Below, piece by piece: positions 1 through 8,381 of a DNA stretch of 38,368 nucleotides. Under the pieces are notes generated by a model, which worked only from the letters and a program-made list of their open reading frames with translations, had not been told where the DNA came from and made no database searches. How positions within the stretch are numbered: the stretch's first letter is position 1; each line of letters starts with the position of its first letter. The stretch spans positions 1 to 38,368 of the forward strand of contig SOKP01000022.1 of NCBI GenBank assembly GCA_004375715.1, written 5' to 3'. A program made the translations under genes and the position numbers. The stretch comes from Promethearchaeota archaeon (GTDB lineage: Archaea; Asgardarchaeota; Lokiarchaeia; Sigyniarchaeales; SOKP01).

Positions 1-731
1 TCGCATGGACTTACTCGCAAATAATATTTTTTTCGATAATTCCTGGATTAATTGCTATTGCTCTTATTCTCCCCGTTAAGGATATTTCTTCCCGTGAATT
101 AGTTAAAAAGTCAGAAAAGAAAAGCAAAAAAGAAAAAATGGAAAAGATAGATAAAAATTTTATAAAGCTGATTGTTGTTCTAGGAGTAATTGAATTCGCA
201 AGTTTAGATGTCGTGTTTTTAATACTTAGAGCGGCAGATTATATTCCCGTAGATTTAATTTTTCTTATACCCCTTTTTTATCTAATTTTAAACTTAGTCT
301 ATACCATTTTTTCCCCTATAAACGGTTCTCTCTCGGATAAGGTTGGAAGAAAACCTATAATTGTTGTGGGATTGTTGATCTTACTAGTATCGTGTGTAAT
401 ATTAGCGTTTCCCATTCAAGTTTCGCCATTTTCACTAGTGTTAATTATTATAATATATATCATGCACGGTTTTTATCTTGCCTCAGTAGATCCAATTTCT
501 AGAGCATATATCGCAGATTTAGCAGGTAAAGAAAAAAGGGGACGCGCCTATGGATATTATTATTTTTCGGTCGGATTTATAAGCATGGTGGAAGCCTTAG
601 TTTTTGGATATATCTATAGTGTGTTTTCGTATACTTGGGCCTTTATTTATATCTCAATTCTATTAGCTGTATGTATTGTGATTTTTACGATAACAGATTT
701 TTCTAAAATAATAAAAAAAGCTGAAAAATGA
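1..731 (+). CDS. MFS transporter, 5'-truncated by the window edge
   Basis: This is the C-terminal part of a major facilitator superfamily permease. The frame is open from base 3 to the TGA at 729-731, so the ATG at 138 is internal: the codons before it encode a hydrophobic helix (about bases 3-90) and a charged KK/EK-rich loop typical of the central loop between the two six-helix halves. After the loop come about six more membrane segments. The loop GSLSDKVGRKP (about bases 321-354) is the MFS motif A, here in its second-half copy. The helix pair around ADLAGKEKRGRAYG matches the usual 10-11 region. The substrate cannot be told from sequence. It converges with the peptidase T gene, leaving 25 bp between stop codons. 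Confidence 0.85.
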   Translation, partial: AWTYSQIIFFSIIPGLIAIALILPVKDISSRELVKKSEKKSKKEKMEKIDKNFIKLIVVLGVIEFASLDVVFLILRAADYIPVDLIFLIPLFYLILNLVYTIFSPINGSLSDKVGRKPIIVVGLLILLVSCVILAFPIQVSPFSLVLIIIIYIMHGFYLASVDPISRAYIADLAGKEKRGRAYGYYYFSVGFISMVEALVFGYIYSVFSYTWAFIYISILLAVCIVIFTITDFSKIIKKAEK

Positions 732-756
732 AGCAAATTTTTCTGTTAGAATGTAC

Positions 757-1986
757 TTAGGCAGATATCCATACTTCCGCTAGGTAAATTAAAACTTCTG
801 AAGCTTTCTGCAATGCTAGCGTTGGAATATGTTCTTTCCTTGAGTGAAAAAGTGATCCTCCAGAAAAGATATTAGGTGTTGGCTTCCCCATTTCGCTTAA
901 TTTAGAACCGTCGGTCCCTCCCCTAATCGCATGAATTTTAATCTCCAATCCGGCCATCTCTATAGCCTTTTTTGCCATATCCACAACTTCTGGTTTAGTT
1001 TCAATAAATCGACGCATGTTCTTGTATTGATGAAGAAATTCTATATTAACCTTTAAACCAGGATTTTTAAATTCGTACAATTCTCCTAACTTTTGTAAGT
1101 ATTCCATTCTCGTCTGGTTATTTTTTTCTTCATAATCCCTAATTATCAGTATAGCATTTGCTTCTTCTACGGTCCCACTCAATTCTGATAGATAATAGAA
1201 ACCTTCTCTATCTTCTGTGTGTTCTGGTGACTCAAAATCAGGTATATCACTGAGATATCGACTCGCTATGTGTATTGCGTTAATTAGAAGGTTTTTGGCG
1301 TAACCGGGATGTACACTAAGTCCTGTAAATTTGATTTTCGCTTTCCACGCATCAAAGCATTCAAATTCTAATTCTCCCATTTCTGAACCATCTAATGTAT
1401 AACAGAAATCAGGTAACCTTCCTTTGTTTATTTTTGAAGTTCCTCTCCCAACTTCTTCATCAGGCGTAAAACATATTATAATAGGACCGTGTTTTAATTC
1501 AGAATATTTTTTCCACGCTGCACAGGTAGCCATAATTTCTGCGATTCCAGCTTTATCATCCGCGCCAAGCAAAGTATCTCCTTCAGATGTAACTATATCT
1601 AACCCAATATACTCCGTTAATATTGGAGAATCTTCCGTTGTGAGCTTAATATCTGGATTACTTGCAAACTCTATTGGACTACCATTATAATTTTTGTGAA
1701 TAACGGGTTTTACATTTTTGCCGCTAACTGCTGGTGAAGTATCGATATGAGCTATCAAACCAATTGTTTTAACATCTTCCAATCCGGTACTCGCAGGCAA
1801 ATTGCCGTAGACATAACCATACTCATCGTGTATTACATCTTCTAAGTTCAATTCCATTAATTCAGATGCTAAAACCTTTCCTAATGCTAATTGATTTTGC
1901 GTTGATGGGTTTGAGTTGGAATGCTCGTCTGATGTAGTCCATATTTGAACATACCTAAGAAACCTATCTAATGCTTCTTTTTGCAA
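757..1986 (-). CDS. pepT: Peptidase T (M20B tripeptide aminopeptidase)
   Basis: A cytosolic di-zinc aminopeptidase that removes the N-terminal residue from tripeptides. At 409 residues it has the usual PepT length. Metal and catalytic residues are all in place: H80-x-D82 in the AHIDTSP motif, D143 in GADDKAG, E177/E178 in PDEEVGRG, D199 in LDGSEMGE and H381 in LFHSRKEH, spaced as in Salmonella PepT (H78, D140, E173/E174, D196, H379). Residues 205-310 form the lid/dimerisation domain. The start is TTG at 1986: no ATG or GTG lies between it and the upstream in-frame stop, and the N-terminus MQKEALDRFLRYV aligns with known PepT starts. It lies 92 bp downstream of the crotonase gene and is probably cotranscribed or separately promoted. 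Confidence 0.93.
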   Translation of the reverse strand: MQKEALDRFLRYVQIWTTSDEHSNSNPSTQNQLALGKVLASELMELNLEDVIHDEYGYVYGNLPASTGLEDVKTIGLIAHIDTSPAVSGKNVKPVIHKNYNGSPIEFASNPDIKLTTEDSPILTEYIGLDIVTSEGDTLLGADDKAGIAEIMATCAAWKKYSELKHGPIIICFTPDEEVGRGTSKINKGRLPDFCYTLDGSEMGELEFECFDAWKAKIKFTGLSVHPGYAKNLLINAIHIASRYLSDIPDFESPEHTEDREGFYYLSELSGTVEEANAILIIRDYEEKNNQTRMEYLQKLGELYEFKNPGLKVNIEFLHQYKNMRRFIETKPEVVDMAKKAIEMAGLEIKIHAIRGGTDGSKLSEMGKPTPNIFSGGSLFHSRKEHIPTLALQKASEVLIYLAEVWISA

Positions 1987-2078
1987 AAATTCTTTTATTT
2001 CTTCTGATAATATATTAATCCCGTCTTCTATTGTAATTATACCTTTTAGAATTTTTTTTAATATTATAATTTATTTAT

Positions 2079-2876
2079 TCATTTCCCCCTAAATTTTGGC
2101 TCTCTTTTTTCTTTAAACGACTTCAAACCTTCACCAAAATCGTATGAAGCAATGTTTTTACAATACAATCTAAACTCGTGGTTCAAAGATGAAGGTAGTT
2201 TGTTATACTGAGAAAAATTCAGCATATTTTTATTGTAACCTAAACACTTAGTTGGTAGTTTTGCTATAGATTCTATAAATTCTGTAGATTTTGTCTTAAA
2301 TTCTGAAAGGGGATAAACTTTGTTAACCAAACCAATTTTTTCTGCTTCAAATGCATCCAGTTGGCGCCCGGTTAAAATTATTTCTGTTGCTCTAGCGAAA
2401 CCTATTAACCTAGGGAGTAACCAACTTGCTCCGCTCATTACACAATGAGCTCGTTTCACTCTTTGATCCCCAATTTTTAAATTATCTGCCGCTATACGGA
2501 AATCACAGGACAAAGCCAATTCAAACCCCGCACCTAAACAATAACCTTGAAGTAATGCGATAACAGGTTTTTGAACTTCTCTAATTAAATGAATTACACG
2601 GTGATGCGGGAGTTTTGAACCGTCATCTAATGGTTTAAACTTCACACCTTCAGGTCCCATACTTTTCAGATCGTCACCAGAACTAAAAGATTGATTATTA
2701 CCCTCAATAACAAAAGTACGAATCGATTTATTCTTAAAATTTGTTTCCAAAATTTCTATTATTTCCATCATTAAGGGATAATTTAGAGCGTTTAGTCGTT
2801 TTGGGCGATTTAAAGTAATAGTACCAATTCCTTCTTCGATTTTAAAAATTACATGCTCAAATTTTTGTTGTCCCAT
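2079..2876 (-). CDS. Enoyl-CoA hydratase/isomerase (crotonase) family protein
   Basis: A 265-residue crotonase-fold protein, predicted to bind an acyl-CoA thioester. Oxyanion-hole segments are present: SFSSGDDLK (63-71) and GYCLGAGFELALSCDF (111-126). E119 corresponds to the first catalytic Glu of rat crotonase (E144). At the second catalytic Glu (E164, in FGQPEI) this protein has IGDQRV, so R139 replaces it. A simple hydratase reaction is therefore doubtful; isomerase, hydrolase or decarboxylase activity on another acyl-CoA is possible. The ATG at 2876 has a good Shine-Dalgarno (GAGGTAA, 7 nt away). The two acyl-CoA synthetases at 20455-24087 could supply substrates, but they are not linked to this gene. 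Confidence 0.87.
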   Translation of the reverse strand: MGQQKFEHVIFKIEEGIGTITLNRPKRLNALNYPLMMEIIEILETNFKNKSIRTFVIEGNNQSFSSGDDLKSMGPEGVKFKPLDDGSKLPHHRVIHLIREVQKPVIALLQGYCLGAGFELALSCDFRIAADNLKIGDQRVKRAHCVMSGASWLLPRLIGFARATEIILTGRQLDAFEAEKIGLVNKVYPLSEFKTKSTEFIESIAKLPTKCLGYNKNMLNFSQYNKLPSSLNHEFRLYCKNIASYDFGEGLKSFKEKREPKFRGK

Positions 2877-2992
2877 AATTATTACCTCTTTGAAAACAAT
2901 TTCAACTTATTTCTGTTTAAAATAATTTGTATTTTATAACTATAAATATCATTCTATCTGCCAAGAAATCTTAAAACTTCAATAATTTAAAC

Positions 2993-3003
2993 AAAAAAAA
3001 AAA
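2993..3003 (-). terminator. Poly-T terminator after the ECF-S-like gene
   Basis: On the minus strand an uninterrupted run of 11 T follows the stop codon at 3022 by about 20 nt. A U-rich tract alone is enough for archaeal intrinsic termination. Confidence 0.6.
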
Positions 3004-3021
3004 GAAATGTGATTAAATTGG

Positions 3022-3621
3022 TTACCAAATTTCAAAGATAGCGTCTAATTTAGTCCCAAAAACGATTAAATAAGGAATTAATAGGTCCCAAAGGCTAGTT
3101 AAAGCATTTAAAAGGATTACTACTACTATCCAGATTTCTAAACCTGAAGCGCCAAACATACTTAGATATACCATAATATTGAGAATAACCATTACAATTA
3201 TCCTAAAAACTGTACCAAACAAACCATAAATTACATAATTCTTGACCTTCTTAAACTTTTGACTTTTTCGAATGCTTTCTTTGCGTTTAGTTAATCTAAG
3301 TAATAAAATGGGAATTATTATTAACGAAAATGTAGCTGAAAATTTCATAAATGGTCCAATTGGAAATGGATCAAAGGGCATCAGCATTAATGAGCCAATT
3401 CCGCAGCATAATACTCCAGCTAAGGGACCAAATATTAGGAAACAGGTTACCCAAATGATTGATACTGGGTCGAAATAAGCAAATCCTTCTGGAGTTCGTG
3501 GTAAGAATGGAACTACAAAAATTGATAGTACTAAGGAAAGAGCGCTGAATAATGCTGCTCCTGAAATTTGTAAAACGAATTGAGACGATTTTGACATATG
3601 AGATTCTTTTTCTTCTGACAT
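3022..3621 (-). CDS. ECF transporter S component-like membrane protein
   Basis: A 199-residue integral membrane protein with about six hydrophobic segments (roughly 15-38, 52-70, 70-82, 95-110, 130-155 and 160-188). The first helix with small residues (ISGAALFSALSLVLSIF), the aromatic DP element FAYFDPVSIIW, and the GPLAG...GSLMLMPFDPFPIGPFMKF stretch resemble substrate-binding S components of energy-coupling factor vitamin transporters. Its ligand cannot be deduced, and no EcfA or EcfT gene lies nearby, so it would use a shared energising module encoded elsewhere. The start is the first ATG (3621); a second ATG at 3597 would remove only the polar MSEEKESH leader. Neither has a clear Shine-Dalgarno. 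The family call is by pattern only. Confidence 0.55.
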   Translation of the reverse strand: MSEEKESHMSKSSQFVLQISGAALFSALSLVLSIFVVPFLPRTPEGFAYFDPVSIIWVTCFLIFGPLAGVLCCGIGSLMLMPFDPFPIGPFMKFSATFSLIIIPILLLRLTKRKESIRKSQKFKKVKNYVIYGLFGTVFRIIVMVILNIMVYLSMFGASGLEIWIVVVILLNALTSLWDLLIPYLIVFGTKLDAIFEIW

Positions 3622-3886
3622 CTGCTTGCTCGTTTATTATTAATTCAAATAGAACTTGTTGAAAAAGTAAATATAAAATTAAATTTAAACAAATGGTTAA
3701 ATGTCTTTCTTCTTATCGTGAGATATATTCCCGAATTAAAATAAAATTAACTTGTTTTTAAAGAATTATGAATTGTAATTCTTGGAATTATATGTGTACT
3801 TTACTATCCTTAATATAATGAGTTAGAAGTTCCATTTAATTATAGAATACATCTACTCACAAATGGAGAGTACTCAATTATCAATT
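3622..3886. other. Intergenic gap with one short dyad
   Basis: An AT-rich gap between the ECF-S-like gene (start side) and the end of rfcL. It holds an 8-bp perfect inverted repeat, AAGAATTA (3761-3768) and TAATTCTT (3776-3783), with a 7-nt loop. No T-run follows on either strand, so it is not an obvious terminator. I saw no convincing gene. Confidence 0.4.
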
Positions 3887-5248
3887 TTATTTCAATAGTT
3901 TTTTCTCGTTCGCATCAAATTCAAACCAATCGCTTAATTCTTTTAGTTGTTTTCTTGAAGTTCCGCTTAATAATTTTAAAAAAGGAATAAAATCTTGGAC
4001 AACTTCAATATCTGAAACTTTGTACTTTTTTTGAATTTTTTCTACTACTAACCTTTCGTTTGCTGATAATGAAAAAAAACCAGTTGAAGTGAATCTTGGA
4101 AACGAAATTCTATGGAAATATTCATCGTGAGTTCTATGTTTTCTAGATAAAACAACACCTCCAGCAAAAAGATCGTAGAAATATGGTAATAACGACCAAT
4201 ATTGATTTTTGCGGATTCTTCCAAAAATCTCGTCAGCTAACGATAGATTTTCATAAGCGTTTGCGATTTCACTGTTTAGTCTAATATAAGAAGTTAGGTT
4301 TTCGTTAACCCACTTATACAAAAAATTGTAATCTACATCTGATTTATTGGTTACATTTCGAGCTTCCTTTAATGTATTTACATTTTGAAACAAGTTCTTG
4401 ATCAGAGAAAAGATTTCCTCCTTGCTATCTCTGTTCAAATTTAAAATTAGCTCTTTATTGTTTTTATTTAATGAGCCTTGGCTAATTCCTTGTAAATCGT
4501 TAATAACCCCTCGTAAGTCTCCTTTATTTTTTCCGATAATTAATTCTAATTCTTTTTCGCTTATACCCGAAATATGTTCTTTAACAATTATCTTTCGGGT
4601 AATCTTCATTACTTCGTCATCTGGTAAAGAGTTTACTTCATATTTTTTAATTTTGCTGTAAAGCGATTTAAGAGATGTTTTGTATTCATTAGAACACATT
4701 ATAACTGGAAATTGAGTGTTTTCTATTAGGCTTAATATCGTAGGGACGGCTCCTTTATCAGTAACCCCATATAATCCATCAATTTCATCAATCAAAATTA
4801 ATTTCTTTTTGCTTTGAACAACAAAATCCATTATTCCGCGAGATTTGGTAGTCTCTCTCAATTTAGCCTCTAATGCGCCCTTAGTTCGAGTATCTGAAGC
4901 GTTCGTTTCTATTACATCCATATTTAAATCGTTAGCCAAAGCATACGCTATAGTTGTTTTACCAATCCCTGGAGGGCCCTCAAGTAAAACTGCTGCCTTA
5001 TCAAGAGGTAGTTTCTTCTCATCTTGATGTTCCTTTTCTTCGTGGGTTCGATTGTGTGCTCTAATTTGTCGGTTTACTTCATTTATTTTTTCTTTTTCTT
5101 TAAAAAATGAGATTACAAATTTTCTTAAATCCTCAATTAGATCGACTTTCTGACGACCCACTTTTGCAGTTGGAAAGGCCATATCTTTGGTGAATTTGGG
5201 CCTGTATTTTTCTACCCATGGTATTTTCTCTGTATTTTGTGTATCCAT
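3887..5248 (-). CDS. rfcL: Replication factor C large subunit
   Basis: The large subunit of the clamp loader that opens PCNA and loads it on primer-template DNA. It is an AAA+ ATPase of 453 residues. The RFC box WVEKYRPK is at 11-18, Walker A GPPGIGKTT at 91-99 and Walker B LILIDEIDG at 150-158, followed by the sensor region and the C-terminal collar helices. A charged insert (about 50-80) separates the RFC box from Walker A. The frame opens at a GTG (5257) directly after the TAG of the upstream RFC gene. That GTG is part of the Shine-Dalgarno TAGGTGAG (5253-5260), which sits 4 nt before the ATG at 5248, so I start at 5248. It is the last gene of the acetyltransferase-rfcS-rfcS2-rfcL cluster. 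Confidence 0.95.
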   Translation of the reverse strand: MDTQNTEKIPWVEKYRPKFTKDMAFPTAKVGRQKVDLIEDLRKFVISFFKEKEKINEVNRQIRAHNRTHEEKEHQDEKKLPLDKAAVLLEGPPGIGKTTIAYALANDLNMDVIETNASDTRTKGALEAKLRETTKSRGIMDFVVQSKKKLILIDEIDGLYGVTDKGAVPTILSLIENTQFPVIMCSNEYKTSLKSLYSKIKKYEVNSLPDDEVMKITRKIIVKEHISGISEKELELIIGKNKGDLRGVINDLQGISQGSLNKNNKELILNLNRDSKEEIFSLIKNLFQNVNTLKEARNVTNKSDVDYNFLYKWVNENLTSYIRLNSEIANAYENLSLADEIFGRIRKNQYWSLLPYFYDLFAGGVVLSRKHRTHDEYFHRISFPRFTSTGFFSLSANERLVVEKIQKKYKVSDIEVVQDFIPFLKLLSGTSRKQLKELSDWFEFDANEKKLLK

Positions 5249-5252
5249 ATAA

Positions 5253-5260
5253 CTCACCTA
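5253..5260 (-). promoter_or_regulatory. Shine-Dalgarno of rfcL overlapping the stop of the upstream RFC gene
   Basis: TAGGTGAG on the minus strand contains the TAG stop of the degenerate RFC small subunit and the spurious GTG start. It lies 4 nt before the ATG at 5248, indicating translational coupling. Confidence 0.7.
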
Positions 5261-6304
5261 CATTACTTCTGAAAATTGACAAATTTTTGCCAACAAATGT
5301 GAAACCTGAATGTCAGTATCCCTCCCGTCAATAGCTCTAAAATCTGCTTCAGCTATAAAATTTATCAATGTTATTCTTGAGTAAGTGCTAAATGGTAGTC
5401 TCGCTACCTCAGTTAACATTATTTGAAACATTTCTTGTGAAGAGAATTTATAACTTGATTGAATTTTACGTGATAATTCTCTTGCTTTGCGAAAATCTCC
5501 TTTAAAACACATTATTAGAAGACTTTTAACCATATCATTTTTAGAATTTGACAAATTCTCATACAATTTGTCAACATCAATATCATTTCCACTGATGGAA
5601 CAGATTTGTAACAAATCTATAGCATTTGATAATTTGCCTGCTGTTATTCTATAAAGAGTGCTAATTGTTTCTTTATCGATTTTTAACGCTTCTTTCTCGG
5701 CTATAGTTGATATTAGCTCCTCAAACGAGAGGAAGTCAACTTGCGATATAAAGAAAACTTGACATCTACTCAGTATAGGATCTATTATCTTTGACACCTT
5801 CGTAGTTATCAAAATCATTCTACAATTCGTTCCATAAATTTCCATTAATCTACGAAAGGCTTGCTGATTCGAACCTAATGAGTCGAAATCTTTAACTATT
5901 AAAATTTTAAAGGGGACATCTCCTAAAACTTTTAACTGTATAAAAGGTTTAATCTTAATCCGAATAAAAGGTGGAGTAGTAATCTTTTTCCCTGCTATGC
6001 TTCCTATTTTGCTTGTGGACACATAAGCTTCAGATCGAGCCTGTTTCATCTCTTCTTTTGTTAAAGGGACATTAGCGTATGTTACTTTTGAATTAGCGTC
6101 ATAAAATCTACCCAAAAATTCTTTCGAAAACAAATCTGCTATAATCGTCTTACCAATGCCCTTTGAACCCACGAATAGTAAGTGAGGAAAGTTCTTATCT
6201 TTAATAAACTCCATTAACCTTTCTTTGATGTCACTTCGGCCACAAATCTCGTTTAAGGTTTTAGGCAGATATTTTATACGCCAGATGGGGCTTTCTGTAA
6301 ACAA
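5258..6304 (-). CDS. Divergent RFC small subunit with degenerate Walker B
   Basis: A 348-residue AAA+ clamp-loader paralogue. The RFC box is altered (WRIKYLPKT at 9-15 instead of WVEKYRP). Walker A GSKGIGKT (46-53) is intact. At Walker B the expected LDEAD reads VKDFD (137-141), losing the D-E pair. Sensor 1 Asn is replaced by Thr (LITTKVSK). The SRC arginine-finger motif is kept (179-181). About 26 extra residues lie between Walker A and B compared with the neighbouring canonical subunit. It probably occupies a structural or arginine-finger position in a hetero-oligomeric clamp loader. The start is TTG at 6304 with Shine-Dalgarno GAGGATGAG at 6311-6319, 6 nt away; no ATG or GTG lies further upstream in frame. 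It is 25 bp after rfcS and directly abuts rfcL. Confidence 0.88.
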   Translation of the reverse strand: MFTESPIWRIKYLPKTLNEICGRSDIKERLMEFIKDKNFPHLLFVGSKGIGKTIIADLFSKEFLGRFYDANSKVTYANVPLTKEEMKQARSEAYVSTSKIGSIAGKKITTPPFIRIKIKPFIQLKVLGDVPFKILIVKDFDSLGSNQQAFRRLMEIYGTNCRMILITTKVSKIIDPILSRCQVFFISQVDFLSFEELISTIAEKEALKIDKETISTLYRITAGKLSNAIDLLQICSISGNDIDVDKLYENLSNSKNDMVKSLLIMCFKGDFRKARELSRKIQSSYKFSSQEMFQIMLTEVARLPFSTYSRITLINFIAEADFRAIDGRDTDIQVSHLLAKICQFSEVM

Positions 6305-6329
6305 ACTCTTCTCATCCTCGTTTAAACTA

Positions 6330-7313
6330 TTATTTTTCTTTGATACTACTTTTTATCAAATGACCGATTAACGACATTAATTGGATTCTTTCATCTGCTC
6401 CCTGACTTATTCTATAGTCAACATCTCCAATGTACGATAATGTCTTACTTAGATGTCTTGGTTGAATATCCAGATCATTTAATCTTCCAACAATTTGTCT
6501 TAAAAAATTCCTCGCATCTAAGTTTTCAACTGTTTCTAGCGTCTCTCTCGAACTAATCAAGTCTTTAGATTTAATGTTTTCCAATAATTCGGTTAAAGTT
6601 GAATTGTCTAAAAACCCCGAAACCTTTAATATTTCGTTAGAATCTAGATTTTTTAATAATTTTAAAGCAACTGACATCTGCAAAGTGTTAATTGCTTTTC
6701 TTAAATCGCCACCTGATATAAAAAAAAGAGTCTCATAAAAAACATTTTCCTGTGTTTGAGGGATATTAAGATTCTCTTTTTTTGAGATAAATCTTAACCG
6801 TTCAATGACTTTATCCTTAGATAGGTTCGTAAATCTAAATACTGCGCATCTTGATATAATAGGATCAATAATTCTATTGATATAATTGCACATTAATATA
6901 AATTTAACATTTAAAGATGCTTTCTCAATAATTCGTCGTAACGCTTGCTGAACTTGATTCGGGATATTATCCGCTTCGTCTAAAATAATTATTTTCAATG
7001 CGTTTTTTTCAAGCGTCAAATTCTGTGAGACAAAATTTTTTATAACGCTTCGAACATAGTCCATTCTCACTGTATCTGAAGCATTTAACTCTAAAATGTT
7101 AGAGAAATAGTTTTCCTTTTTGATCGCATGTCTAGCAATTATTAAGGCTGTGCTCGTCTTACCGGTTCCGGCGGGACCCGTAAAAATCATATGGGGCATG
7201 TTACCCTTTAACACAAACTTCTTTAAGTTTTCGACAGCAAGGTTTTGACTTACAATTTCCTCAAATGCTTGAGGGCGATACTTCTCAACCCATGGTGATT
7301 CTAAATCAATCAA
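6330..7313 (-). CDS. rfcS: Replication factor C small subunit (canonical)
   Basis: The catalytic small subunit of the archaeal clamp loader, 327 residues, the normal length. The RFC box WVEKYRPQ is at 8-15, Walker A GPAGTGKT at 46-53, the NASD element at 77-80, Walker B IILDEADN at 109-116, sensor 1 Asn in LMCNY (about 143) and the SRC arginine finger at 154-156. All ATPase features are present, unlike its downstream neighbour. The start is TTG at 7313 (IDLESPWVEKY follows), because no ATG or GTG lies between it and the end of the acetyltransferase gene. The Shine-Dalgarno is weak, so coupling to the upstream gene (27 bp away) is likely. Confidence 0.95.
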   Translation of the reverse strand: MIDLESPWVEKYRPQAFEEIVSQNLAVENLKKFVLKGNMPHMIFTGPAGTGKTSTALIIARHAIKKENYFSNILELNASDTVRMDYVRSVIKNFVSQNLTLEKNALKIIILDEADNIPNQVQQALRRIIEKASLNVKFILMCNYINRIIDPIISRCAVFRFTNLSKDKVIERLRFISKKENLNIPQTQENVFYETLFFISGGDLRKAINTLQMSVALKLLKNLDSNEILKVSGFLDNSTLTELLENIKSKDLISSRETLETVENLDARNFLRQIVGRLNDLDIQPRHLSKTLSYIGDVDYRISQGADERIQLMSLIGHLIKSSIKEK

Positions 7314-7340
7314 AATGTTACTCGTTATTCTATTATGTTT

Positions 7341-7817
7341 TTAATCATCAAGGCTTCCTTTAGATATATCGAGTTCTAAAACTTCATATACTTTCTTAAA
7401 ATGCATCTTAGCGTAAAGATTAGCTGCTTCTTTTGCTTTTTCTTTGATATTTACCTTAATTTTTTCTACTTTTATTTTTTGTAAGTGTTCAATCGCTTTT
7501 TTAACCAGTAATTCGCCAATCCCTTTCCCTCGATATTCTTCCATTAAATATACTTGCTTAATATAACCCTCAGAAGTGCCAAATGGGTCAATTCTCAACT
7601 CTGCGATAATCATACCGATGACTTCATTGTCTTTATCTTCATCTATCGCTATTAATATACCGTGTCGCTGCAAAGGGTCGTATATACGTCTTCGAATTCC
7701 CCAGTCAAATCTTTTCATATCGAATACATCGCCAAATCTTGATATTAATAATTTCATCAATTTCTCAAGGGAATCTATATCATCTGGAGTAGCGTTTTCT
7801 ATTCTAATATTGTTCAA
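7341..7817 (-). CDS. GNAT family N-acetyltransferase
   Basis: A 158-residue Gcn5-related acetyltransferase that would transfer acetyl from acetyl-CoA to an unknown amine. The acetyl-CoA pyrophosphate-binding loop is YRGKGIG (95-101) after the beta-strand YIKQVYLMEE, followed by the helix GELLVKKAIEHL and the motif B region NLYAKMHFKKVYE. This order resembles RimI-type and similar small GNATs. The start is TTG at 7817, with a GAGGAAG Shine-Dalgarno about 10 nt upstream; an in-frame TGA lies just before that. It is the first gene of the RFC cluster, so it may be cotranscribed with rfcS, but a functional link to the clamp loader is only a guess. Confidence 0.88.
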   Translation of the reverse strand: MNNIRIENATPDDIDSLEKLMKLLISRFGDVFDMKRFDWGIRRRIYDPLQRHGILIAIDEDKDNEVIGMIIAELRIDPFGTSEGYIKQVYLMEEYRGKGIGELLVKKAIEHLQKIKVEKIKVNIKEKAKEAANLYAKMHFKKVYEVLELDISKGSLDD

Positions 7818-7968
7818 TTCTTCAATTCTTCCTCATAATTGTTCTATTAATATAACTTAAAAAACCACATGTCTAATAATAAATAATAAATTAATTTCTC
7901 AAAATTTATATTTACTTGATTGACAAATTTCTAAAAAGTTCAAGAATTAAAATTAAATCGTAATAAAC

Positions 7969-8250
7969 TTAACGAGCTGAAACTCCATCCCACGCTTTGA
8001 CTTCTGGGTCTTCATATCCACAGACGACACATTTCTGATTTACTTCCCATGCTTCTAAAGCGGGATGTACCCGAGTAAAAAGTGATCCACACTTACTACA
8101 TACTAAATATTTAGCTCCACAGCCATCGCACATCTTTAATTGCCCATGCTCAACGAATCGAAATGTCCTCGACATCCAGTCGTCGTTAACTAATCGAAAA
8201 GACTCTCCGTCACATTGAATACAGCGTTTTCCATCAAATTCTTCAACCAT
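7969..8250 (-). CDS. Small double zinc-ribbon protein
   Basis: A 93-residue protein with four CxxC pairs: C10-C13, C41-C44, C51-C54 and C74-C77. This fits two zinc ribbons or rubredoxin-like knuckles, probably with pairs 1+2 and 3+4 or an interleaved arrangement. The sequence between pairs is polar with aromatic residues and has no membrane segment. Such proteins often bind nucleic acid or a protein partner; I do not recognise the exact family. The ATG at 8250 follows an AGTGAT Shine-Dalgarno. It is a separate unit between the RFC cluster and the 107-residue gene, in the same direction as both. Confidence 0.75.
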   Translation of the reverse strand: MVEEFDGKRCIQCDGESFRLVNDDWMSRTFRFVEHGQLKMCDGCGAKYLVCSKCGSLFTRVHPALEAWEVNQKCVVCGYEDPEVKAWDGVSAR

Positions 8251-8356
8251 ATAATCACTTCAAATGTTTTTTAAGAATTTTAACTTCAAATATTTTAAAT
8301 AATAAATAGACTGAATATTTAAAAAAATAAAGTATTCTACATTTAAAAAATGATTT

Positions 8357-8364
8357 AAAAAAAA
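8357..8364 (-). terminator. Poly-T terminator after the 107-residue gene
   Basis: A run of eight T on the minus strand, about 20 nt beyond the stop at 8382, with more T-rich sequence after it. Confidence 0.5.
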
Positions 8365-8381
8365 GAAAGGAACCAAGAAAT

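Noticed and set aside
3761-3783. 8-bp dyad downstream of rfcL as a terminator
   Set aside because: No T-tract follows on either strand and it is over 100 bp past the stop codon.
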